From the NCBI GenBank assembly GCA_031273325.1, contig JAISSB010000060.1:1-53455 (forward strand): DNA of 53,455 nucleotides, given 5' to 3'. This document shows, piece by piece, positions 34,614 to 42,042 of the stretch. The notes beneath the pieces were generated by a model. It did not search any database. It saw only the letters and a list, made by a program, of their open reading frames with translations, and had not been told where the DNA came from. The number at the start of each line of letters is the position of its first letter. Position 1 is the first letter of the stretch. Origin of the DNA: Treponema sp. GTDB lineage: Bacteria; Spirochaetota; Spirochaetia; Treponematales; Breznakiellaceae. A program made the position numbers and the translations under genes.

Positions 34614-35639
34614 TCATATTATCCGTGATTCAAGAATCGCATAATTACGGAGCTTTTCTACAAGTGTACGAAAAACGGTTGGAGTAATTGATTGTTCTCC
34701 GTCACAAAGAGCATGTTCGGGATCATTATGTACTTCAACAATGATTCCGTCAGCTCCTGCTGCAAGAGCAGCTTTAGCCATTGCGGGTACCATCCAACTT
34801 AACCCGGTCGCATGGCTTGGATCCACTATAACTGGCAGATGACTTTGTTTTTTGAGTGCCGGAACAGCACTAATATCGAGTACATTACGAGTATAACTGT
34901 CAAAACTGCGGATGCCGCGCTCACAAAGCAGAACCGTTTCAGTGCCGCCTGCCATAATATACTCAGCCGCCATAAGCAATTCTGTAATGGTATTTGCAAG
35001 ACCGCGTTTGAGTAAAATTGGTTTATGACATTTTCCTATTTCTTTGAGCAGCGTAAAATTTTGCATATTCCGTGCGCCAATCTGAATTACATCAACCGAT
35101 TCAAAAGAGTCTAGTTGTTGAATGTCCATTAACTCACTCACTAAGGGCATTCCCGTTTCTTGCTTTGCTTGTATTAAAAGCTTTAAACCGTCAATACCAA
35201 GTCCTTGAAAACTGTAAGGAGAACTTCGCGGTTTGAATGCTCCCCCTCGCAAAAAGTGCGCTCCTGCCTTTTGTACAGATTTTGCAATGGCAATAATTTG
35301 TTCTTCGCTTTCAACAGAACAAGGTCCTGCGATAATACCAAAATATTGTCCTCCAATCTGTCTTGTATATCCGTCCAGCCCTTGTACTTCAATGCATGTA
35401 TCGTCTGGGTGAAAAGCTCTATGCGCTTTTTTATACGGTTCTTGCACGCGCAGTACTTTATCAACGCAACTAATCGCTCGAAGCGCTTCTTCGTCAATAC
35501 GTGTCGTATCCCCAACCAAGCCAAGTACCGTTTGACTCGTTCCCTGTGAACGGTGTACTGTGAGGTTTTTCTGTTCAAGGTATGCGGTCAACTGCTGCAC
35601 GGTCTCTTCAGAAATCCCTGTTTTTAAGGCAATAATCAT
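34614..35639 (-). CDS. aroF: 3-deoxy-7-phosphoheptulonate synthase (DAHP synthase, type I-beta)
   Basis: 341 residues with an N-terminal ferredoxin-like regulatory domain (about 1-70) and the TIM-barrel: YFGIIAGPCSVESEEQI, LRGGAFKPRSSPYSFQGLG, VSELMDIQQLDS, IQIGARNMQNFTLLKEIG, KPILLKRG, VIVDPSHATG, and DGIIVEVHNDPEHALCDGEQSI. It joins PEP and erythrose-4-phosphate, the first step of aromatic synthesis. No other aro genes are here. TATATT lies six bases before ATG 35639 with no Shine-Dalgarno. Confidence 0.95.
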   Translation of the reverse strand: MIIALKTGISEETVQQLTAYLEQKNLTVHRSQGTSQTVLGLVGDTTRIDEEALRAISCVDKVLRVQEPYKKAHRAFHPDDTCIEVQGLDGYTRQIGGQYFGIIAGPCSVESEEQIIAIAKSVQKAGAHFLRGGAFKPRSSPYSFQGLGIDGLKLLIQAKQETGMPLVSELMDIQQLDSFESVDVIQIGARNMQNFTLLKEIGKCHKPILLKRGLANTITELLMAAEYIMAGGTETVLLCERGIRSFDSYTRNVLDISAVPALKKQSHLPVIVDPSHATGLSWMVPAMAKAALAAGADGIIVEVHNDPEHALCDGEQSITPTVFRTLVEKLRNYAILESRII

Positions 35640-35686
35640 GATATAAATATACTGTCATTTGGAGGAAAAAAATAGATACCCATACT

Positions 35687-36616
35687 TTGCAAGAACGTGC
35701 TTGCATTATACGCCGTATTCGGAAGTTTTTTGATGATCGTATGTATCTTGAAGTAGATACGCCGCTCCTTTCCTCGACGCTGATTCCAGAATCATGCCTT
35801 GAGGTATTTGAAACAACGCTGCTCGTTCCATCGAAATATACTCACAGTCAACCGCTGTGGCTTATCCCTTCGCCGGAATTTTGGATGAAAAAACTTATTT
35901 CTACCCATACTGTTAATATGTATCAACTGTGCCATTGTTTTAGAAATGGAGAATCAAGAGGAAGAATTCATAATCCTGAATTTTCCATGCTTGAATACTA
36001 CACTATGGAAGCCGATTATACTGATTCTCTTGAAATAACAAAGGAACTTTTCGCCCATCTGTCACTACAAAAACCTTTTATACAGATGACTGTTGCAGAG
36101 GCGTTTGAGCGGTACGCTGGTTTTGATCTTTTTGATACAGTACAAAAAGGAACATTGGCTTTTCAAGCACAAAAACTGGGATTGGAATTTAATCCTCAAT
36201 GGAGTGTTTCTGCTTTGTACGATCTTATTTTTGTACATGCTGTTGAGCCGAGACTTTCTCATGATAATCCGGTTGTGCTTATGGACTATCCTACCTTTGT
36301 TCCATGCCTTGCAAAAAAAAATAGTGACGGACTGACGGTTCAACGGTGGGAATTGTACCTAGACGGGGTAGAGCTTGCAAATTGTTACTCAGAAGAAACA
36401 GATCCCCACTACGTACAACAGTTTTTTGACCATGAATCATTAGTAAAAAAGCAATCTGCTCTTGTACCGCACGCTGTTGACACGGAATATTGGAAGATAT
36501 TTAAGGATTTTCCTCATTGTTCCGGTGTAGCGCTCGGTGTGGATCGACTTATCATGATACTTCTTGGGAGTCATAGTATTGATAATGTGATACCGTTTTC
36601 CTTGATCGGATATTAA
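35687..36616 (+). CDS. epmA: EpmA: elongation factor P beta-lysine ligase (GenX/PoxA)
   Basis: About 310 residues, close to E. coli EpmA (325), a class II lysyl-tRNA synthetase core without the anticodon domain. Motif 1 region IRKFFDDRMYLEVDTPLL; motif 2 region LCHCFRNGESRGRIHNPEFSMLEYY; motif 3 CSGVALGVDRLIMILLG. It attaches (R)-beta-lysine to EF-P. The start is unclear: GGAGG at 35661-35665 is six bases from an ATA at 35672 and 21 bases from the first usual start, TTG 35687. Initiation at ATA would add five residues. epmB is not in the window. Confidence 0.85.
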   Translation: MQERACIIRRIRKFFDDRMYLEVDTPLLSSTLIPESCLEVFETTLLVPSKYTHSQPLWLIPSPEFWMKKLISTHTVNMYQLCHCFRNGESRGRIHNPEFSMLEYYTMEADYTDSLEITKELFAHLSLQKPFIQMTVAEAFERYAGFDLFDTVQKGTLAFQAQKLGLEFNPQWSVSALYDLIFVHAVEPRLSHDNPVVLMDYPTFVPCLAKKNSDGLTVQRWELYLDGVELANCYSEETDPHYVQQFFDHESLVKKQSALVPHAVDTEYWKIFKDFPHCSGVALGVDRLIMILLGSHSIDNVIPFSLIGY

Positions 36617-36624
36617 ACGATTCC

Positions 36625-37236
36625 TTATTTAAGTGCTTCCTTAGAAAGACGAGAACGGTTTTTCCCCCATGAGAGAACGTGCCACATACTAAGAACAGTA
36701 GCTACTAAAACTGCTGCAAAAACTGCTTCAATTGGTCCGTTTGTTAACGCTACCCCTGCAATAACTGTCCACGGATAGATTTTAAAAACTCCAAGCATAC
36801 CCAGTACAAGCACGGTATTAACCAAACTACCGGCGATAGAACCGATTATCATTGCTCCATACTCACGGCGGCTCGACATAGACTGTCCTTTTATCAATAT
36901 ATAGACTGCATACGTAGCAGGACCAATAAAAAGACGCGGAACAACAGAAATAAGCGGATTAATAAAGGCAAGATCACCAGGATTAACTGCAATAATTGAA
37001 GCTTGAATGAGACTAAATAAACCAAATAACAAACCAACAAAAGTGCCAACGATTGGTCCTTCAAGAATGGCGCCAATAAGTACCGGTACATGCATAATAG
37101 TAAGAGATACTCCCGGAAACCACGTTACAAAACCTATACCTGTAATTCCAAGTACTACTGTAAGAGCTGCTAACACTCCGGTTACAGCAATTTTTCGTAC
37201 TCGATTCATTGACTGTTCTGTTTTTTGATTCTTCAT
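36625..37236 (-). CDS. ECF transporter S component
   Basis: About 203 residues with six predicted membrane segments: KIAVTGVLAALTVVLGITGIG, VSLTIMHVPVLIGAILEGPIVGTFVGLLFGLFSLIQA, PLISVVPRLFIGPATYAVYILI, MIIGSIAGSLVNTVLVLGML, WTVIAGVALTNGPIEAVFAAVLVATVL. This is the vitamin/cofactor-binding S subunit of an energy-coupling-factor importer; the ligand cannot be told. The energising A/A'/T genes are not nearby. I use ATG 37236; the longer TTG start at 37269 lies inside tRNA-Arg. Confidence 0.82.
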   Translation of the reverse strand: MKNQKTEQSMNRVRKIAVTGVLAALTVVLGITGIGFVTWFPGVSLTIMHVPVLIGAILEGPIVGTFVGLLFGLFSLIQASIIAVNPGDLAFINPLISVVPRLFIGPATYAVYILIKGQSMSSRREYGAMIIGSIAGSLVNTVLVLGMLGVFKIYPWTVIAGVALTNGPIEAVFAAVLVATVLSMWHVLSWGKNRSRLSKEALK

Positions 37237-37261
37237 TTTCTTTTCAAAATTCCTTTTTAAT

Positions 37262-37334
37262 TGATCCAAGGCAGACTCGAACTGCCGACCTGCCGCTTAG
37301 GAGGCGGCCGCTCTGTCCTCTGAGCTATTGGACC
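37262..37334 (-). tRNA. tRNA-Arg (anticodon CCT)
   Basis: On the minus strand GGTCCAA/TTGGATC form the acceptor (one G-T), GCTC/GAGC the D-stem, GCCGC/GCGGC the anticodon stem with loop CTCCTAA (anticodon CCT), and GGCAG/CTGCC the T-stem around TTCGAGT. Discriminator A; CCA not encoded. The S-component gene follows 25 bases downstream and is probably cotranscribed. Confidence 0.93.
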
Positions 37335-37384
37335 AGGATACGAAATGTTAATTCACCCGTACATTTTGTGTCAAGTCAACAATA

Positions 37385-37411
37385 TTGACTAACGGTTCGG
37401 TTGAGCATAAT
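37385..37411 (+). promoter_or_regulatory. Candidate promoter of the beta-barrel gene
   Basis: TTGACT (37385-37390) and CATAAT (37406-37411) are 15 bases apart, slightly short. The -10 box ends eight bases before ATG 37420 and there is no Shine-Dalgarno. Confidence 0.4.
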
Positions 37412-37419
37412 CTTAAACT

Positions 37420-38319
37420 ATGGGAAAATTTTTTTTTACTGTCATTATACTACTATTCACGTATAGTATTCTCTACGCGCAAATCAGTGATTCAACTGAT
37501 TTAACAATACAAATTTCTTCATTGCCGGAAGCAAAAACAAGTCTTATTCAAAGTTGGAGTGTTCCTTTTTTAGCAGGAAATAACGCTTTTACAAGTAATA
37601 ATACTATCAAAGCTAACCTACGGGCAGAATTAACTCCTATTGATTTTCATATTGGAGCAGACGCTATTTTAACTCCCATAGCGTTTTTGCAGTTTGGCGC
37701 TGGCGCACGGATTGGTTCAGGGTGGACTGTCAATGCATTAGGTAAAAAATTGCGCGGTATCGGTATCAACACAGCGGGAGGAGTAATTGAAGTTTCCCCT
37801 TTTGACGGACTTTTTTGGCGTGTTTTCGCTCATGGAACATTTCAATTTGATTTCGCAGCTTTAATTCCCGGCGATTGGAATCATGTGGTTTTGAGAACAA
37901 GTCATGAAATTAATTATGAAGCATTCACCGGAGCTTCGGCTGGTGAAGCATGGTTTTTTCAAAATGATCATGGAGAGAATCAAAATGGCTTCAATTATTA
38001 CGGTAGCTTTTTCTTAGGTTATCAAATGCCGCTCATTCTCAACACAGTTGGATTTATGGCAGAAAATGATAAGTATTTGTACAACACACCAAACGGTGAT
38101 AAATGGGGGGATTCACGGAATCGGTGGATATTTTCGTTTCTAACGAATTTTACTGTGACGAATAACTTAAACATTGCTCTTATAGCACAGTTGCACACAC
38201 AACGAAACTACGGTACTACGGTAGATGACTTTTACCGTAATCGGATCATTGATACAGCTAAGCCGGAACAATTAGAATTTTATCGTATTGCGACTATCAT
38301 TTCTTTAAAGTTAAGGTAA
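37420..38319 (+). CDS. Predicted outer-membrane beta-barrel protein
   Basis: 299 residues. Signal peptide (MGKFFFTVIILLFTYSILYAQ) followed by alternating amphipathic strands rich in aromatic residues and Gly (FLQFGAGARIGSGWTVNALG, FHGTFQFDF-like GTFQFDFAALIPG, YYGSFFLGYQMPLIL, WIFSFLTNFTVTNNLNIALIAQL). The chain ends ISLKLR rather than in an aromatic residue. The pattern suggests a barrel or periplasmic beta protein of a treponemal paralogue family; I cannot name it. Confidence 0.65.
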   Translation: MGKFFFTVIILLFTYSILYAQISDSTDLTIQISSLPEAKTSLIQSWSVPFLAGNNAFTSNNTIKANLRAELTPIDFHIGADAILTPIAFLQFGAGARIGSGWTVNALGKKLRGIGINTAGGVIEVSPFDGLFWRVFAHGTFQFDFAALIPGDWNHVVLRTSHEINYEAFTGASAGEAWFFQNDHGENQNGFNYYGSFFLGYQMPLILNTVGFMAENDKYLYNTPNGDKWGDSRNRWIFSFLTNFTVTNNLNIALIAQLHTQRNYGTTVDDFYRNRIIDTAKPEQLEFYRIATIISLKLR

Positions 38320-38395
38320 TTCTTCTCTTGCACAAGTCTTTTTTTTATGCTAGTCTTGGTAAGATAAAGAAATCAATCGGCAACGGGGTTACTTT

Positions 38396-39196
38396 TTGTC
38401 GTATTCTATTATAGTGATTACTGCGCTTTTTGCCTTTATATTGGCGTTTGTCCTTGGCTTAGCGCTTGGGTTTTTTCGTACTTTTTTTGCGGTCCAAGAA
38501 GATCCGCTCATAGGACGGATTCGGGAAGTACTTCCGGGAGCAAACTGTGGAGCTTGTAGTTATCCTGGTTGTGACGGTTATGCGGCGGCAGTCGCATCAA
38601 AACAGGCAACTGGCAATAAATGTACCGTTGGTGGCTCTGCTGTTGCAGAGAAAATAGCTGCTTTAATCGGTTCTGAAGCATCAATGATTTCGGTTGTAGC
38701 GGTACTAACGTGTCAAGGTTCAAAAGAACATGCTCCCATTAAGGGAACATATACTGGTCTCAGAACCTGCCGGGGAGCAAAGCTTTCTACTGGAAGTACG
38801 AAGTTATGTGCGTGGGGATGCTTGGGCTTCGGAGATTGCGTTGCAGTCTGTCAATTTGGCGCCCTTTCTATCGGAACAGACGGACTGCTGCATGTTGATC
38901 GGGAACGCTGTACCGGATGTGGCATTTGTATATCTGAATGTCCACAAAATCTTCTTGTTGGTATTCCACGTAACCAAGTTGGTCCCCTGGCACGTTGTTC
39001 TAACCATGCAGCTGTACGCGCTTCTGTACGTAAAACATGCACAATAGGATGTATTAAGTGTGAACTTTGTGTAAAGAATTGCTCTCAACACTGTATCACT
39101 ATGGTAAACGGTATTCCAGCGATTGATTATAATTTATGTACTAACTGCGGTACCTGTATGAGCAAATGTCCCGTAAAGGTATTGGACAGTATTTAA
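38396..39196 (+). CDS. rnfB: Electron transport complex subunit RnfB
   Basis: 266 residues. One membrane helix at about 5-28, the [4Fe-4S] Fes-type cluster LPGANCGACSYPGCDGYA, then three further Cys-rich clusters: CAWGCLGFGDCVAVC, CTGCGICISECP, CIKCELCVKNC and CTNCGTCMSKCP. RnfB feeds electrons from ferredoxin into the Na+- or H+-pumping Rnf complex. TTG start at 38396 with GGGG eight bases upstream. The partner genes rnfCDGEA are not in this window; fliS follows after 17 bases. Confidence 0.92.
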   Translation: MSYSIIVITALFAFILAFVLGLALGFFRTFFAVQEDPLIGRIREVLPGANCGACSYPGCDGYAAAVASKQATGNKCTVGGSAVAEKIAALIGSEASMISVVAVLTCQGSKEHAPIKGTYTGLRTCRGAKLSTGSTKLCAWGCLGFGDCVAVCQFGALSIGTDGLLHVDRERCTGCGICISECPQNLLVGIPRNQVGPLARCSNHAAVRASVRKTCTIGCIKCELCVKNCSQHCITMVNGIPAIDYNLCTNCGTCMSKCPVKVLDSI

Positions 39197-39213
39197 TTCT
39201 GTAGGAGGGGTTT

Positions 39214-39657
39214 GTGGCATACATACATGCGATGTCCGCCTATAAAAATGCCGGTATTACAACAGCAAGTGGAGGGCAACTTACTATTATGCTCTACGAT
39301 GCTACGGTACGACACCTTGATAATGCGCTAGAATTGCTCTTAGCACATATGAATGGTAAAAGGGAGCCGGGAAAAATTGAAAAAATTAGTCATTCTCTTT
39401 TGAAAGCTCAAGAAATAATTGCCGAACTGGTCACTACGTTAGATATGGAACAAGGAGGAGACATTGCAAAAAACCTTCTTGCTTTATACCGATGGTTTCA
39501 CAGTGAGTTGCTCGAAGCAAATATTAGTCAAGATAGTCAGCGGGTGACCGTTGTGCGGAATTTAATGAGTGAATTACGTGATGCCTGGAATGACATTGTA
39601 TCGCGAACGGCAGCAGTACCCGGAAATAACACCCAGGGTATCAGTATTGCCGGCTGA
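39214..39657 (+). CDS. fliS: Flagellar export chaperone FliS
   Basis: 147 residues, all helical. The FliS signature is YKNAGITTASGGQLTIMLYDATVRHLDNALELL, then KAQEIIAELVTTLDMEQGGDIAKNLLALYRWFHSELLEANI. It binds flagellin C-termini in the cytoplasm and prevents early assembly; in spirochaetes flagella are periplasmic. GTG start with AGGAGGGG. Its last 11 bases overlap the next gene. Confidence 0.94.
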   Translation: MAYIHAMSAYKNAGITTASGGQLTIMLYDATVRHLDNALELLLAHMNGKREPGKIEKISHSLLKAQEIIAELVTTLDMEQGGDIAKNLLALYRWFHSELLEANISQDSQRVTVVRNLMSELRDAWNDIVSRTAAVPGNNTQGISIAG

Positions 39658-40042
39658 AGAGTACCTTCAAAAACTTCTTCACCGTCAAATCGATTGTTTG
39701 ACCAATTGTCGTGAATTTCTCATAAATCAACAAAACGCTATTGAACTGCATCAGATTCTCGGTGCAGTTGAAGCTGTAAAGGAAATGCTCCAACAGTTTT
39801 TTTCTATTCAAAAAGTTGTTAATTCTTGGACTGTCGAGTTTCCTGAAGCTGCACACAAATGTTCTATTCTTATAAATAAAGTGTACTGCCTCAGTGAGCA
39901 ACTCAGCGCTGAAACAGTACAAGCTACAAAGCACATTACACAAGAGATGCTATATATCCGCGAAGAATTGGAAAAAATACACCAAAATCCTTATTTTCGT
40001 GTAAAAGTAATCGAACCTATTTTAATTGATATTAAACAATAG
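39647..40042 (+). CDS. Helical protein coupled to fliS, probable flagellar accessory protein
   Basis: About 131 residues from TTG 39647, which has AGGG eight bases upstream and overlaps the fliS stop; the longer frame from 39569 runs deep into fliS and is unlikely. The chain is helical and amphipathic (EEYLQKLLHRQIDCLTNCREFL, IELHQILGAVEAVKEMLQQFF), reminiscent of FlgN/FliT-type chaperones, but I see no decisive motif. It overlaps the convergent thioesterase gene by 11 bases. Confidence 0.6.
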   Translation: MPAEEYLQKLLHRQIDCLTNCREFLINQQNAIELHQILGAVEAVKEMLQQFFSIQKVVNSWTVEFPEAAHKCSILINKVYCLSEQLSAETVQATKHITQEMLYIREELEKIHQNPYFRVKVIEPILIDIKQ

Positions 40043-40427
40043 GTGGAGCTAAAGCCTGAAAATCCCATTCAGGAGGGATTTTCGTTGGTATTCCCTGATC
40101 ATTAACAAAAGCCCATGTTATTTTAGCGTTAACAATTAAAAGTGATTCACGCCAAATTTGTTGGGCAAATATTCCGCTTGCAAGAGCTTTTTTTAGTGGC
40201 CATGTCTGAATTATTAAAAGATCGTCAGAAAAAGCAGGGCTTTTATATTCAATTTCAATTTTTGCCGTATAAACTCCATACCCTGCGCGGCGGAGAGCTT
40301 TATAATCAAAATTAATCGAACGTAAAAATTCACATCGTGCATATTCAAGGTAATTGAGATAAACAGCATTATTCACATGCCCATAACTGTCACATTCGTA
40401 TGTGCGCACCTGTAAAGAACATTGCAT
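40032..40427 (-). CDS. Acyl-CoA thioesterase, 4HBT/YbgC type
   Basis: 131 residues of a single hotdog domain. YECDSYGHVNNAVYLNYLEYAR carries the active-site Asp-x-x-x-His-VNNxxY pattern of 4-hydroxybenzoyl-CoA thioesterase relatives, followed by VYTAKIEIEYKSPAFSDDLLI. It hydrolyses acyl-CoA or acyl-ACP thioesters; chain specificity unknown. No clear ribosome site; TAGAAT abuts the ATG. Confidence 0.85.
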   Translation of the reverse strand: MQCSLQVRTYECDSYGHVNNAVYLNYLEYARCEFLRSINFDYKALRRAGYGVYTAKIEIEYKSPAFSDDLLIIQTWPLKKALASGIFAQQIWRESLLIVNAKITWAFVNDQGIPTKIPPEWDFQALAPPIV

Positions 40428-40469
40428 ATTCTACAGTGTAGAGATAATAATTTTTTATTTCAAGACTTC

Positions 40470-41345
40470 CTAAAATGAAGTACCGCCGACGATTTCCGCC
40501 ATCTCTTGGGTAATACTAGCTTGCCTAGCACGGTTATACGTGATTTGCAGATTGCTAAGCATTTCTTCAGCATTCTTTGAAGCTTCGTCCATTGCAGCCA
40601 TTCGAGCGCTTTGCTCGCTGGTATACGCTTCAATTAAACAACCGTAAACAAGCCCTCTAACATAAAAAGGAATAAGCGTATTGAAAACTGCTTCTACTGA
40701 AGGCAGATATTCAAAACGAAGTATTTCTCGTTTTTGTAAACCACTTTCCACAAGCGCCTGTTGTATTTTTTTCGCGTCCAGAGGAAAAATTTGCCGCTCA
40801 CTTGGAATTAACTTTATGGTACTATACATATGGGTATACACTATGTGGATTTCGTTGAACACTCCCCATAAATATTGTGAAATAAGATAATCGCTAATCA
40901 TTTTCGCATCGTCAAAAGTTGGTAGTTGTGCGTGAAATGAAAAATTTTCAATAATATGGTACGGTGAATGACTAAGATGCCGATATCCAATATTTCCAAC
41001 CGGAATCAAAAGGGGGTTTTGAACTTGTTCGCATACTGTATTGAGATAGCGGAAAATATTTGCATTGTATCCTCCGGCAAGCCCTTTATCAGTACTTATA
41101 ATTACAATTGCAGTTTTATGCTCACTATCTGCCGAATTTTCAAAAAATTCACTGTGAACCCATTCAGCTCCTGCTATAATATCATACAGTGACTTTTGAA
41201 TCCTCGTAAAAAAAGATTTTGTATCTTCCAACACCCGGCGACCTTTACGAAGTTTTGCTGTTGAAATAAGGTTCATTGCTTTTGTTACCTGTAGTGTTTG
41301 GCGGATTGCACGCATACGCAAACGTACATCTTGTCCACTTGCCAT
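40470..41345 (-). CDS. atpG: F-type ATP synthase gamma subunit, orphan
   Basis: 291 residues with both gamma hallmarks: the N-terminal helix RLRMRAIRQTLQVTKAMNLISTAKLRKGRRVL, and the C-terminal helix SEQSARMAAMDEASKNAEEMLSNLQITYNRARQASITQEMAEIVGG. STDKGLAGGYNANIF lies in the central domain. AAGGAG precedes the ATG. No alpha, beta, delta, epsilon or F0 genes adjoin; the upstream gene on the same strand is FtsB-like. The treponemes I know use V/A-type ATPases, so the context is strange. Confidence 0.9.
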   Translation of the reverse strand: MASGQDVRLRMRAIRQTLQVTKAMNLISTAKLRKGRRVLEDTKSFFTRIQKSLYDIIAGAEWVHSEFFENSADSEHKTAIVIISTDKGLAGGYNANIFRYLNTVCEQVQNPLLIPVGNIGYRHLSHSPYHIIENFSFHAQLPTFDDAKMISDYLISQYLWGVFNEIHIVYTHMYSTIKLIPSERQIFPLDAKKIQQALVESGLQKREILRFEYLPSVEAVFNTLIPFYVRGLVYGCLIEAYTSEQSARMAAMDEASKNAEEMLSNLQITYNRARQASITQEMAEIVGGTSF

Positions 41346-41355
41346 AAAATTCTCC

Positions 41356-41832
41356 TTAAGTTCTATTACGCCGAGTATGTAACTCTCTATGCAGAAGCAC
41401 GATGCCTAGCACAACAATAGCTACCATTATGAATATAAGTTGTATTTTCTTTTGGGTATCAAGATAAAAAATCGGTTTTTCTACTTTCAATGCGGTCCCT
41501 GCATCAAAAGATGAATCCGGCGTGCCCATAAAGCCGATAAAACGGAAAAAACGGTCTTCAGCACTTCCAAAGCCTAACTTTTGGGCATATACCTTAATAA
41601 TCTCTCTATCTTTTTGTTCAAGTGCATCTCTTAAAGTGTTTAAATGGGTATTAGTATAGCTCAGTGTTTCTATGTGTTTTTGTATTTGCTCGATTTGAAT
41701 ATTCAGCTCGTTATATGCTGGAATACCTTTACTTCCATAGTAAAATATAAAAACTACGACAGTTAATATAAGAGCACACAAAATAAAAACCGCATATTCG
41801 GTAATAGTTTCATATTTTTCCTGACGAGACAT
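41356..41832 (-). CDS. Membrane protein with FtsB/DivIC-like coiled coil
   Basis: About 158 residues. TM1 at about 12-36 (YAVFILCALILTVVVFIFYYGSKG), a coiled coil at about 38-75 (LNIQIEQIQKHIETLSYTNTHLNTLRDALEQKDREII), a linker that includes YAQKLGFGSAEDRFFRFIG, and a second TM (KIQLIFIMVAIVVLGIVLL). The first half resembles septum-formation initiators of the FtsB/DivIC type; a second C-terminal TM is unusual for them. GGGAGG lies 13 bases before ATG 41832; the TTG at 41844 is too close to it. It is 10 bases before atpG. Confidence 0.6.
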   Translation of the reverse strand: MSRQEKYETITEYAVFILCALILTVVVFIFYYGSKGIPAYNELNIQIEQIQKHIETLSYTNTHLNTLRDALEQKDREIIKVYAQKLGFGSAEDRFFRFIGFMGTPDSSFDAGTALKVEKPIFYLDTQKKIQLIFIMVAIVVLGIVLLHRELHTRRNRT

Positions 41833-42042
41833 TTTTATTCTCAAACCTCCCTGTTTGATACTTTCATTAATTATGCATGTTAATACTGTGCTTAAGCAAT
41901 AGAATCTCTTAGTTAAGATTCTTTATGAAGATGGGACAAGTTAAAACACTTGATTTATTTTTTAATACGTGATTATAATGTTATAAAGATGTGGTATTAG
42001 CCTTTGTTTTCAAGAAATTTCTTACTTAAGGAGAGTTTTTCA

